This document shows positions 1-11,400 of a DNA stretch of 64,000 bases, piece after piece. The position numbers and the translations under genes were made by a program. Positions within the stretch are counted from its first letter, which is position 1, and each line of letters opens with the position of its first letter. The DNA lies in assembly GCF_009730915.1 (NCBI RefSeq), contig NC_052474.1, positions 21,549,501 through 21,613,500 on the forward strand, read 5' to 3'. This DNA is from Dioscorea cayenensis subsp. rotundata. Taxonomy: Eukaryota; Streptophyta; Magnoliopsida; Dioscoreales; Dioscoreaceae. A model generated the notes under the pieces. It worked only from the letters and a program-made list of their open reading frames with translations. It was not told the DNA's origin and made no database searches.

Positions 1-1747
1 GAAGTTCGGCGGTCAACTCGTACAAGAAAGGCACCAAGTTGGCATTCTAACTATATTATGGAGGGTAATATTGCTTACTGTCTTCTAACTGAGGATGGAG
101 AGCCATCAACTCTTCAAGAAGCACTGAACAATTCAGATGCATCTCAAATGGATGACAAAGAATGGAAGAAGAAATTGAAGCTCTTCATAAAAATAAGACA
201 TGGGAATCGTGTCGCGCCACAAGGGCGAAAACCCATTGGCAATAAATGGGTCTACAAGATCAAGCGCAATAGTGATGATCAAGTAGATCGTTATCGTGCT
301 AGATTGGTGGTGAAAGGATATGCTCAGAAGGAAGGTATTGACTTTAACGAAATATTTCACCTGTGGTTCGACTCACAACAGTCCGAGTAGTCCTGGCGAT
401 GTGTGCTACATTTGACTTGCAGCTTGAGCAGTTAGATGTCAAAATTGCATTTCTTCATGGAGATCTTGAAGAAGAAATTTATATGCTCCAACCACAAGGT
501 TTTGAAGAAAAAGGTAAAGAGAACTTGGTTTGCAGTAGTTGAACAAATCAGATGGTCTAAAGCAGGCGCCATGATGTTGGTACAAGAGATTTGATTCCTT
601 CATCATGAGCCTTGGATACAGCAGATTCAATACACACTCTTGTGCATATGTCAAGAGGTTTGAAGAAGAAGATTTTTGTCTTCTTGTTGTCAGATGTCGA
701 TCGACATGTTGGTAGCAGGCCCCCAACAAAGATCGGATCAAGGAGTTGAAGGCACAATTGGCTAGGGAGTTTGAAATGAAGGACTTGGGACCGCAAACAA
801 GATTCTAGGGATGCAAATTCACCGAGACGTAAATAATAGGAAGATTTGGCTTTCGTAAGACTTATCTCAAGAAGATCTTGCGGCGGTTCTACATGCAAGA
901 CTCAGAAGCCAATTTCTACCCCACTTCCCGTTAATTTCAAGTTATCCCTCAAGTATGTGTCCTAGCAGTGAAGAAGAGAGGATGGAGATGTCTCGAGCAC
1001 CGTATGCATCACGGGTGGAAGCCTCAATGTTTGCCATGATCCGCATAAGACCGTACATTGCACATGCAAGGGGAGTGGTAAGCTCAGACATGGCGTAATC
1101 CTCGGTCAAGAGCATTGAGTGTTGTTAAGAGGATTCTCGTATATATAAAGAGAACCCTCGATGTTGCATTATGTTATGGGGGATCCGACTTTCATCGCAG
1201 CTGGATATGTTGATGCCGACTATGCAGTGATCTTGACAAAAGCAAATCCACTCATCGGATATGTGTTCACACTCAGCGTGAGGAGTCGTGAGTTGGTTTC
1301 AAAATCGCAGTCACCGTGGCTACATCAACGATGTAAGGTAGTATTTGGCAGCCTACACAAGCCAAGAAAGAAGCAAAGGTGGTTAAAAATGGTGTTGGAA
1401 GAACTCGGGCACAAACAAGAGAACATCACTCTATATTGTGACAACCAGAGTGCATTGCATCTTGCAAGGAATCCAACATTTCATTCAAAGACAAAACATA
1501 TCGTAGTTCAAGCACTCATTTCGCTCGTGAGAAAGTTGAAGAAGGTACAAAGGGCACATGCAAAAAGATTCATACCAAGGATAATCTAGCGCACTTTTAT
1601 GACAAAAAGCAATCAACACCGACAAATTCATATTGTGTCGATCCTCTTGTGGTCCCGACTGCAGACGTAAGCAACATCGAATGGCAAGATAGAAGAATGG
1701 TGTGAAGATCCGATCGCCTTTTCAATCAAATCTTCAAGTGGGAGAAT
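1..1747 (+). mobile_element. Decayed Ty1/copia retrotransposon, internal region (RT and RNase H part)
   Basis: The conceptual protein at 58-390 matches the start of a copia reverse transcriptase, with the residues NKWVYKIKR, RYRARLVVKGYAQKEGIDF and NEIF. Homology continues after a frameshift near 361-370 (LDVKIAFLHGDLEEEIYM, about 436-486). Further on, 1161-1589 carries copia RNase H residues, including LYCDNQSALHLARNPTFHSK and the end TKHI. Several frameshifts and stops separate these blocks, so the polyprotein cannot be made. A purine-rich polypurine tract (AAGTGGGAGAAT, about 1736-1747) directly precedes the putative 3' LTR. The 5' part (gag, integrase, 5' LTR) lies outside the window. Family assignment is from recognised motifs; the decay is seen directly. 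Confidence 0.88.
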
Positions 1748-2301
1748 TGTTGGCATAAAACCCATTGGCACAAAAAACCAATGGAACAAACCAATGGATT
1801 ATAAATCCATTAGCCCAAATCCAACTCCTCTTAATCCATGGATCACCCAAACAATGGTTGGCTTTAAACCATTAACCTAAACCATGAACTTAATCCATGG
1901 ATTAGTGCCCATGTGTTTAAGGAAAATGGTGGTTTTAGTTGGCCTATATATATGTGAGCCTATTCTCATTCTTAAACACAACCTTGAGTGAAGAATCAAG
2001 TGAAGAAGTGAGAGTGAGAAGAAATTAGAGAGAGAAGAAAAGTGTGGAAAAAATATTTAGAGAGTTAGTCCAATCTCCTAGTATAAGAGAGAGTTCTGGT
2101 TTTCTCCTTGTTATTAGAGAGTTTGTAACTACTGTAATTTTCCCACTTAGTAAATTCTTCTATCTTTGCCCGTGGTTTTTTTACCCTAATTGTTTAGGGT
2201 TTTCCACGTAACATCTTTTGTGCTCTTTTATTTTTTTCCAAAGATTCCTTTTATTTATTTTATCATTGCATCGCTTCTATTCGATCCTACATTTTACAAC
2301 A
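1748..2301 (+). repeat. Probable 3' LTR of the copia element
   Basis: It begins TGTTGG immediately after the polypurine tract and may end at ACAACA near 2301, giving TG...CA termini and about 554 bp. A TATA-like block (CTATATATATGTG, about 1944-1956) lies inside, as expected for an LTR promoter. The right boundary is inferred only from the CA ending, because the 5' LTR and target duplication are not in the window. Confidence 0.55.
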
Positions 2302-4269
2302 CCTATTATAGTTTTTATCCTTGAAAAATTTAGCAGCTTGAGACGCCGTGATGTTGATGACTAAATTTCTTGAGTTCATTTCTGCTTTAATTGATTTCCA
2401 ATTTTGTATTATTGACTTGATCTTGCTTTATGACCTCCATTTAATGACCCTATGAAACCGGGTTTTAATGGTTGGAACTCAGTCACTAGGTTTGGGGTGC
2501 ATTTGTGTTGTCGGACTTGAAAAATTTGGTATTAATATTCAGCTGAGACCTTGGTGATGTTAAAATCTAAATTTCTTTAAGTTTATTTCTGTGTAGCTTA
2601 TTGCCAATTTTGTATACTTGAATTGATCTTGGTGATAGCCCCCATAATGACCTATGAAACTAGTTTAAATGGTTGGAACTTACTAATTGATGAATACAAC
2701 ACTTCTCTATATATATATATATATAAAAAGATATAATTTAATTGAATCTGACCGTGTTAATTGATGTTGAAAGGGCTTTGTTATTCATTGCTCGAATATT
2801 TGCAAGAATAAACCAAGTTCTGCGATAGATCAAAAGAACATTATGTATGCTGACCTAGAAGATATTCTTGAGATGCACCCTGCATGGTCATATGCATTTG
2901 CTGGTATTTATCGGAATTGTCACATTTATGTAGCACTCTAAAAACACAAAAGTAAAGTACGCTCTATTGTCTTTTTAATTATTGAGTTATGGCTTATCCG
3001 ATATTTGCCACAACTGATTATATTTAAACTATAATATGAAGCTTCATCACTGTTTAGTGTGAGAATTTTTTTATCTTCTAACAAATGCTGTCATATTGGT
3101 TGTAGAGGCTTATGTGCATCCGACCATCTTCATTGAGGAATTTTACTCTTATATTTAGGAAGGATTGTCCATATTGTCCAATCACTTCTCTTTGTTTTCT
3201 GGGATATACTATAGAGGAAAAAGCTCTATCTTTGATCTTGCTCGATTTTTTTAATTTGTCCCAAATTCATGAAAGAGAATGCGTTTCTGGGTCTCCATCA
3301 CCACCAACCAAAAAGACTTCCATCGCTAAGGTTTGATTTTTCAAAAACTACTTAGTCCCTATATAATACAAAAAATTTGGTATGGAGTTTTTGAGGATGA
3401 AAATTTTGATGTTCAATTCATGTTTTTTTTTTAAAATTTTATTGAGAAATATTGATCTATTTTGGTAGATTCTTTCATTCTGGACAATCACAAGATATTT
3501 TAAAAAATGAGCACTATCAGGTCAAGTGATTTGGCATCCCAAATCTCCTTCTTTTTCTCATAGTCTATCCAAAAAGAGAATTTAGATCGAGAACCTGCTA
3601 AATTGGGGAACTCGGTCTCAAAGTGGATATCTTTTGCTTTTGGAACAAAAACATACTTAAATTAAAAAAATATACTTAAAAAGTCTTAAATTTAAAAAAT
3701 TGTGTATTTATTAAAACTTAGGTAGCTTCATAAATATTTTTGAATAAGTTTAAAGCAAGTGGTACATCTTAATAAAGCCCATTTTTTTCCGTGAAATTCA
3801 ATGATTGAAGTTGTAATTATCTCGCTTCTCCTTTCGCATGAAATTGAAGTCTCGCTTGTTCTTCCATGAAACTCTTAATTTTTTTCAATGCCTATATTCA
3901 AAGTACCAAAGTGAACAATATTGTTTTTGTAGTACAGCTTGAGGGGTTTGCTTTTTGCATCAATATGCTATTAGAAAACCGATTTGTTTGTTTGTAAACC
4001 AAGTAGACCGATAATCATGTCCGATATTCATGTTTTTTTCCCGTGATGTGTTCATGTCTCATCTAAAAAATACTTTATTAAACTTTCCCATCATGATATA
4101 CTTATTATTCCTTTGTGTTGGTCGATCTAAGGCATGTTTAGTACTAATCTCTATCTCGGGGCACTAACATGAATATAGATTCTACCACTTTTAATTTTTT
4201 TATAATATCGCTTTAAAAATAATATAATTTAATATTTTTATATGAAATAATTTACACAAATTTCCAAAG
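2302..4269. other. Intergenic, AT-rich; contains a 196-bp tandem duplication
   Basis: No supported gene. About 2321-2490 and 2517-2690 are diverged tandem copies. Shared words include TTGAAAAATTT, CCAATTTTGTAT, TTGATCTTG, CCTATGAAAC and GGTTGGAACT, in the same order with a period near 196 bp. A short (TA)n tract lies at about 2708-2724. The 74-aa open frame at 3112-3336 has no recognisable features. Confidence 0.6.
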
Positions 4270-4289
4270 ATATATAATATTAGTTAAGC

Positions 4290-4870
4290 GTGACAGACTC
4301 ATCCACGCACACATTACACGTGTTCAGTGCTCCCAACCATCCGATCCCCTCCGAACACTCACACAAAGACACGTGTCCAGTGCTCAATCAGCCCATGCAA
4401 ACCCATGAGCGAAAAACACGTGACGGCATCCACATGAGCGAAAAAATCCTAGAATCCAGATTCCAAACGCCTCTTCACCCGTCACGGGAGCCTCGCCTCC
4501 GTGACCACCTCCATCCCTCCGACCGCCTTCTCATTCAGATCACTGAGGACCTGACTCTTTGCATGAGAGCTAAGATCAAGATTAGAAACTCAAGATTCGA
4601 GCATCAATCTATTTCAAACCCCAACATCGTCCCCAAACCCCGATATGGATAGCCCTCGACCTCTCCATCCCAAAGATCTCGCTTTCACCGCCACCATTTT
4701 TTTGTTGTTTCTGGATGGTGGGTTTTTTTAATGCTCCAATTAGGGTTTGGAGAAATTGATCTTCCGCTTCTTCTTTTCGTGAGCGATCATGGCGACAAGA
4801 TTCGGCAAGCCTTCCCCGATTCACTTACGTAGATGTAGAATAGAGATTGGTGAGGATGGTGAGGGGTGAA
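4290..4870 (+). promoter_or_regulatory. Orphan GC-richer island with three perfect G-boxes
   Basis: Three CACGTG palindromes occur at 4317-4322, 4370-4375 and 4417-4422. The first two sit in a repeated context (CACGTGT followed by CAGTGCTC). CATGAGCGAAAAA is also repeated, at about 4404 and 4433. The segment is clearly less AT-rich than its surroundings. A short reading frame starts at the ATG at 4789 (MATRFGKPSPIHLRR) but ends after about 26 codons. This looks like the promoter and leader of a gene whose body is missing, but no family is recognised. Confidence 0.4.
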
Positions 4871-5321
4871 GATCATATCTTCTTCTCTTGGTTTTTAGTT
4901 TTATTTTATTGTTGAGAGATTGTTTTTTGCATAAAGATTGTTTCTTGAATTGCATTTTCTATTATAATGAGAGATCATCCATAACTATTACATTTTCTTT
5001 ATGAGGCCTAGTTTAGTTTTATTAAACGAAATTAAACCTAAAAAAAACACACTTAAATCTTTTATAGGTTTCCAAATTTAAGCCTCTTGTTTTATTACAA
5101 ACACTAAAATGGACTCGTTGTACATCAAGAAATGAGGAAAAAGAATCACTTTTACAAATTTAATTGAAGAGGTTTCCCGTATTAACTAGCATGCTTCTTG
5201 TCTTGTTCCGTGAGATGCCTAACTCCCTTAGGCGGATAGTGCCATATTTTACGATCCTTCAAACCCGATCCCAATTTAGCTTAATTTGTCATCCACTCTA
5301 TTGCATCTTCTCAAGACGTGA
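4871..5321. other. Intergenic, no feature seen
   Basis: AT-rich sequence with no recognisable coding, RNA or repeat signature. Confidence 0.5.
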
Positions 5322-5763
5322 TCAGTTATTCAGATTTGTGAACTTCGATGCAATTAGATCTATTTCTTTAGCTTGCTTTGAATCTTCTTTTGCTTTGATT
5401 ACAGCCTTCATTTTCAAATGGTCTATCACATTCTTAGCATCACCTTCAATCACCAAGTGCACCCAATTATTATTCAAAGCTATCTTGAGGCCTTCTTTGC
5501 GTAGACAAACCTCAAGCATCGAAATGGGTAGCATTACGCATCGGTGCAAGATATCCCAAAAAGAAAGAGGCCATCGTAGTCTCTCGAAAACCCCACCAAT
5601 TGCGTATAATTTTAGTCTTGGGTCGTGAAGAAGCATCAAAAATTGAGTTTAATATATCCTTCATTGGGTTTCGCCATTGTTTGATTCTTTGCGGTTTTGT
5701 CGTGATAGCAAGGTTTTTGCAATGAGCAAAGAACTCTTGAGAGGAAACAGATCCCCTTATCAT
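5322..5763 (-). pseudogene. Frameshifted RVT_3-type RNase H relic
   Basis: Two overlapping minus-strand frames carry parts of the RNase H-like domain common in plant LINE remnants. The upstream frame (5763 downward) has the entry motif FDASSRP. The other frame carries EVCLRKEGLKIALNNNW and then VIEGDAKNVIDHL, which resembles the conserved block around the second acidic residue. The halves lie in different frames, so at least one frameshift is present and no start or complete domain remains. The family call rests on motif recognition only. Confidence 0.6.
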
Positions 5764-6884
5764 TCTATACTTTCAAATGTGATGCAATCCTCGAGGATCA
5801 ATTGATTGTCCACCTGCTAACCTTCAATTTATCATGAAACAAAGATGGAGAGAAGGAGGACAAAAAGCAACAAAGTGGAGACAAGAGATTAAAGAGAGGA
5901 CATTGATAGCTTCATTCAAAGATCTGAAAAAGAAATGCATTTATTTTTTATAAGGCTGAAGAGAAACGAGTTATAATATCACGCCGACATGGCACAAGTT
6001 GTCCTCGAACTTATCCAACTTAGCGCCCACATCAGCAAGTTGCTACATGTGTAGGATAGTCTAAATTAACTTGGTTTTATCAAGGAATTCAACATAGGCC
6101 TCAACACAAACAAGAGTAGGAAAAACTAGATGGTTAAAATGAAAACCCCGATCTATGATGATAAGTGTGTCACCGTATGATAAACTTTTTATCCACTTGA
6201 AGAAGGACTTTGCATTCTCCAGCATTCTCTCATCGATACTATCAGCACTAAGGTACTACCAAGAAGATGTAGCAATCCAAAAAGAAATATCAAGAGTATC
6301 ATCATTATTATCATGATGCATTTCTCCACCCTTTAGTAAAAATGAACACTAGGTACCAAGTTATCAAATAATCTAGAAATGCATGGTATAAAATTAAGGT
6401 CCCATAAAAAGGTGGATTGATGAAACTTTTATTGGTATACTTAATCGTAGGGTCGTGAATCATGTATTTGCCATTTTGTTAAATTTCGTGATGCATATTC
6501 CAATTGATTTGCACCAAATCCGGTAGGTTAATTAGTCGACTCACCCATCAAAGATTCCATAAAATGATAAATAGCAAACATTTAATTTACCTTCAATAAC
6601 ATTGTTTATTATGTTATTATTATAACTGTGTTTTGAGGATGTTTACCGTCCAAAGACCCTCATCTAATGCTTCGCGGACTCAAGAGACTTTTATCACCGG
6701 ATTTCTAATTCAAGTTAAAAATATTTTAACAATCGCATTTCAAATGACTTGAATGTTAAATGTTGTTATATTAAAGCTCAATCAAGTGATTACCCGAACA
6801 TGGAGAAATCCTCAACAAGGCCTCTCGCCTTCAAGAAAAGGATGAGATGCATTATACGGTTGAGCCAATTCATTGAATGAATAT
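5764..6884. other. Intergenic, no gene recognised
   Basis: No supported gene. Part of the minus strand may be an eroded upstream extension of the adjacent retroelement relic, but I could not recognise any motif to support this. Confidence 0.4.
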
Positions 6885-7560
6885 TGTCACGCCCCCAGCC
6901 CCCTACAAACCCGGGCTCTGAGGATGATCGGGCCGCATCCAATGGACCGGCCCCACCGGGTGCAAGGCCTCACGAAAACCCCGTCGAGTCAACCCTAACA
7001 AATGATATGAACATAACACAAAAGCACAAATAGGATAATCGAAACGAATATATAAGGCACGGACTTTAGCAGCCCTACAGAATCACAAACACAACCCAGC
7101 AATGCTTGCAAATTACAAATACATTCAAAAGCATCAAGCATTCATTAATTGTTTGTAAATAGTGGAATCAATTAAAAGGTTAGAAGATAATTCAAGAATA
7201 TTGAAAAAGAGATCATAAACACAAAAGCATCAAGATAATTGCTTGTAAATAGTGGAATAGTGAATCAAGTAGGTAAAATGTCAGGTATAATGTTCCAAAT
7301 AAAGGCTCATGGGCTATTTGCAAGCAATGGAAAACAGATTTTCTTCTTTTTTTTATTATTATTATCATTTTATTTTATTTTTTTGGTGAGACCTCAAGTG
7401 GCAGTGCCCATCTTGAGAATGTATCAACTGCCATTGATTAGCCTAGTGTTGCATTTCAGGTCAACACAGCAGAAAATGGCACACATAGTTGCACAATCAG
7501 ACCCAGTACAGGACACAACCCAACACTATCAAGGCCGAATCATGCCAGTCCATTTTTTTA
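6885..7560 (+). repeat. LTR-like repeat fragment beginning TGTCACGCCCCC
   Basis: The segment opens with TGTCACGCCCCCAGCCCCCT and CCCGGGCTCTGAGG. This GC-rich head is abrupt against AT-rich DNA and resembles the TGTCACG start of plant gypsy-type or TRIM LTRs. Inside it, about 7126-7170 and 7216-7262 are imperfect direct copies (ACAAAAGCATCAAG and TTGTAAATAGTGGAAT in both). The right end is undefined. It could be a solo LTR or a nonautonomous element. Confidence 0.4.
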
Positions 7561-7579
7561 TTTACATTTATAGAAAATA

Positions 7580-8481
7580 GCATGTTTTAAAAATCCAAAA
7601 TTGTAAAATATTAAAAAAAATCAGCAAAATATTGTAAGAAATTTGAAATTTTTATTGATGCGTATAATTAGATAATCTACATTTAAAATATAAAAACTCA
7701 AATAAAATGGTTAAAAATAAATTCGGTGCTTTGCAAAGTTTTGGAAAAATAATATATACTATCTCAATTATATTCTTAGATTCAATTGATCATCTACTCT
7801 AATTGTTGGTACAAATTCCAAGAGGTGCTTGTTCTCTGTCATCAGCTGAGACTATGATTTACCAGCTGAGACTATGATTTTTCATCTCCTAAGTGTTAAG
7901 TTAGACATCCAATAAATCCACTCGCCCATATTATTGGTGATGTGATGTTGCGGAGGATCCTTATTCCCATTCACCAGAATAGTCCTTTTAACCTTTTGGA
8001 TTTCAAATAGGCAACAAGTTCAACTGTTCATGCCCCTTGTGTGTTGGAGTCGATGAACTTTCTTGTCCATGATAAGATAAGCATCATGTCCTCTGCTATA
8101 TTAAACTTTTTCTTCAGTGTCAAACCATACTTTAAGATATTAAAATTACTAATAGTTCCATATTAGTTTAGTAAATATGGCTATCAATATTCTTCATAGT
8201 AACATGATGAACCAATTCTTGAGGAGTTTTGCATGAGCTTTTTTGCCTCTACCAGTTAATATGCAATGGTCCCAAATTTGTTAAGTTAGTAATTATGGAA
8301 ATAAATAAATAAGTCTATGCCTTTCATCAAAATCTTACAATTTTTTCACAAATTTTCTGTACCCAAATTACACTTGGAAACTAAAGGATTGTGGTTGTCA
8401 AAAGGTGTAAAAGCATAATTGCCTATCAAAGACCAGTGTGCTCTCAAAACCAACCATTTTATATTTGCAAAATTGTCTTTT
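7580..8481. other. Intergenic sequence downstream of the ABCB26-like gene
   Basis: The minus strand was searched by eye for the missing ABC-transporter nucleotide-binding exons (Walker A, signature, Walker B), and none was found. A 21-bp direct repeat (CAGCTGAGACTATGATTTxxC) occurs at about 7843-7882. Confidence 0.5.
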
Positions 8482-11400
8482 TCAGATTTTATATGATTTA
8501 GATAAACTAAAAGTAACAAAATAAAAATATAAAAGGCCAACATCTATCTGGCCATTGGCATCGTCTCTTTGAGAAGTACCTAAGGTAATTACCAGGTGCT
8601 TTGAGACTTGGCCTTTCTCCTTGCTTGTTTGTGTCGCATCAAACCTAAAAGAGAAGCTACCCTAGAATCTGGGACCCCTTAATGATTGAGCTAAAGTAAA
8701 ACTTATGCCTGATGTTAACCTTGTTATTGATTGATAAGTGTTTTAGAATTTGCCCAATGTATATGAACTAAAAATCTTAAGGCATTCACATTCAAGCCTG
8801 AGTTTCTTGAAGAGTGCAGCCATTCAACAGTGCAGTTAAGATTAAGAATGGACAGATAACAAATACGCTATAATTAATTGACACACATTGAAGTTAACAA
8901 CCACAACAGAAGAATGACTTGGAGTGATACCTTCCTCTGAGAATTGGTTGCTAGGCAAGAGATCTATCAAATTAAAGACTTTTTCACTTGCTCCAATTGA
9001 CTGCATTAGTGATGACCAATTGTCCCCTACCCAGAATGTCGAGTAAATTAACCACTCAGAATATAAAAGAAATTTCGTAAGTTGCTCTGCTGTAAGATGA
9101 CCAGACATAATATTGATTCCACCGATCAGCACAGCAACCACCTACAAAATTTGACTTAAATGGACTTTATTAAACAATCTCATTTGAGTTGAATAAAATT
9201 TATTAGTGTTGTAATATACAAGTACAAACAACAGATGATGCAAATAAAGCATAATATTTCTATTAAATAAATGAACCAGAAAAAAGATAATAATGCTCTC
9301 CAGATATTTATAAACCAGAAAAAATTACAGCACTGATGCTTTAGTTCAAATTCATGATCTATGCTAAGTTTCCTCAAATAAAAAAAAAACAATGCTTTTA
9401 AAGCAGGGTTTTAGTGCGAGCAAATACATGTCATGAATTCCTCTAAACAAATTTAGACAACTGTGTTACATATAAATATATAATGCATCCTTGTTTGAAT
9501 TAAATCATTTTGTTTATCACTTGCCCGTTTATTTCTACAGTAGCCTAGCATTGCAAAAATTAAATCAGAAATTTACAGCAACACTGTAAAAGAAAGGTAA
9601 TCACCTGATCCTGACAAGGAAATAGTAGTACAAAGTTTTAAAAAGTTGTAACTTTAAATTATATCAGAATTATGAACTTGAACAGCATGAGTCAACTTCA
9701 CCAAATTAATAACTATTATAAAATTCTTGTGTGATTCTATGATATTGATGTTAAGTGTATTTGCCACTTACATGTACTTAATGAAAAAAAATCATACAAT
9801 TCAAATATATGGTAGGTTTTTACCAATAATTAAGTTTATTTGCTTTTTATTTTCTGGGTGTGGTCTATATATAAATTTATGCGTGATTCTATGATATTAA
9901 TATAACAATAAGCTAAGCATCATATTCTTTGGAAAGGATAAGGTACATTACATGTTAATTTTCATATCCAAATCCTCATGTTTTTCCTTTGTTAAGCACT
10001 TCCCATGTCATTGGTACCCTTTAAAGCAAAAGGATGCAAAGGTTCAAGTGTTGGCCCTCATCTAGGTTCTTGTCCCTTCCCACACTAGCATCATCAATTT
10101 TACAACCAGTAACATTTATGAGGCTTCGATCTATTTCCATTCCTTTATTATCTCCATTTTGCACCAATGATGGCACCATACACCTTTGGATCTAATAAGT
10201 GCCAAGAAAATTAGTGAATGAACATCTCATGTGATTACACAGAGGAAATGAGAATTACTATTGAAGACAAAACCAAGGAACTCTCTACCAGCAAGCCAAT
10301 GTTATCTAAATTTCCATTAGCATATGGACCCTCCAATAGGTAAACGTATTGACAGGAAGATGAGGAGGAAAATCTTGAGAAAAATTACACATCATGGGCC
10401 AAAAATATTAAACTGCACATCATTAAATTAAGTGCTAGTAGTATTATAATCAGCATCATTGATGAGGCATAAATCTAATTTTTTTACATTTATGATCTAT
10501 AGTTTCCTTATTTATCTGATCTCCAGTCAGATATTTATATCCTCTTCTTTACAAACATAAATGAGGCTATTTGCTACTCTTATATCACTAATATCAGAGT
10601 TTATTTACAGGAGTTATCTATTTAATTGTAAGCCATATATTCTAACTTCTTACTTTTGTTGTGTTTTTACTTAAAGTAAGATTATTTTAGACTTTTTACT
10701 TTTAATTTTTAGGAGCTTCCTTTGTAATCATGCATACACCTCAATAAATCAATGTTAAGAAAAAAGGTTTAATTCAGAATTGATTTCTGTTTCTCTCTGA
10801 CAATACTATTGAATCCTTGAAGATTTTTTCTGCCCTTGATTTTAATATCGATTTCTTGTTTAGAGTTGCTTCTTGTAATCTAGGGGATTGTTCAAATAAG
10901 GTGTGAAAGATTCATGGAATGGTATCAGTCTCTCATATCTGAGGATTGTTGCCTGGTTTTCCTGATAACAAATTTTCAACTTTTGAGGTTTCTGTTTGCC
11001 AAGAGTAGACCCAACCAATATTAACTTAGTTCTTGTGTAAATTTTTGAGTTCTTATCATGTATTATCTCAATCTATGCACTAAATATATAAACTTATTCA
11101 TAAAGAGAGTGCCACTTTGTCCAGTAACATTTCTAGTATGGCATAATTATGGCATAATTATTGTTTCATACACCGAGACTTCTTCACAAATTCCCTGTAT
11201 GTTCACAAGAAACTCACACTTTGGCTTGATTACAGTTTCTTTGAGGCAAACTGTTGATGTTTACTCCAATACTTGAGGAAGGTTGTTAAATTAGTTTTTT
11301 TTTTTAATATAATTCATGGTTATTTCTGTCTTACCATCTACTAGGTGTTTACCTTAGTTTAATTTAAATGAGTAATAACATATTTTGGTGTAATTTTCAT

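Noticed and set aside
4290..4652. 120-aa open frame over the G-box cluster
   Set aside because: No recognisable domain. The frame is carried by direct repeats and CT-rich promoter-like sequence.
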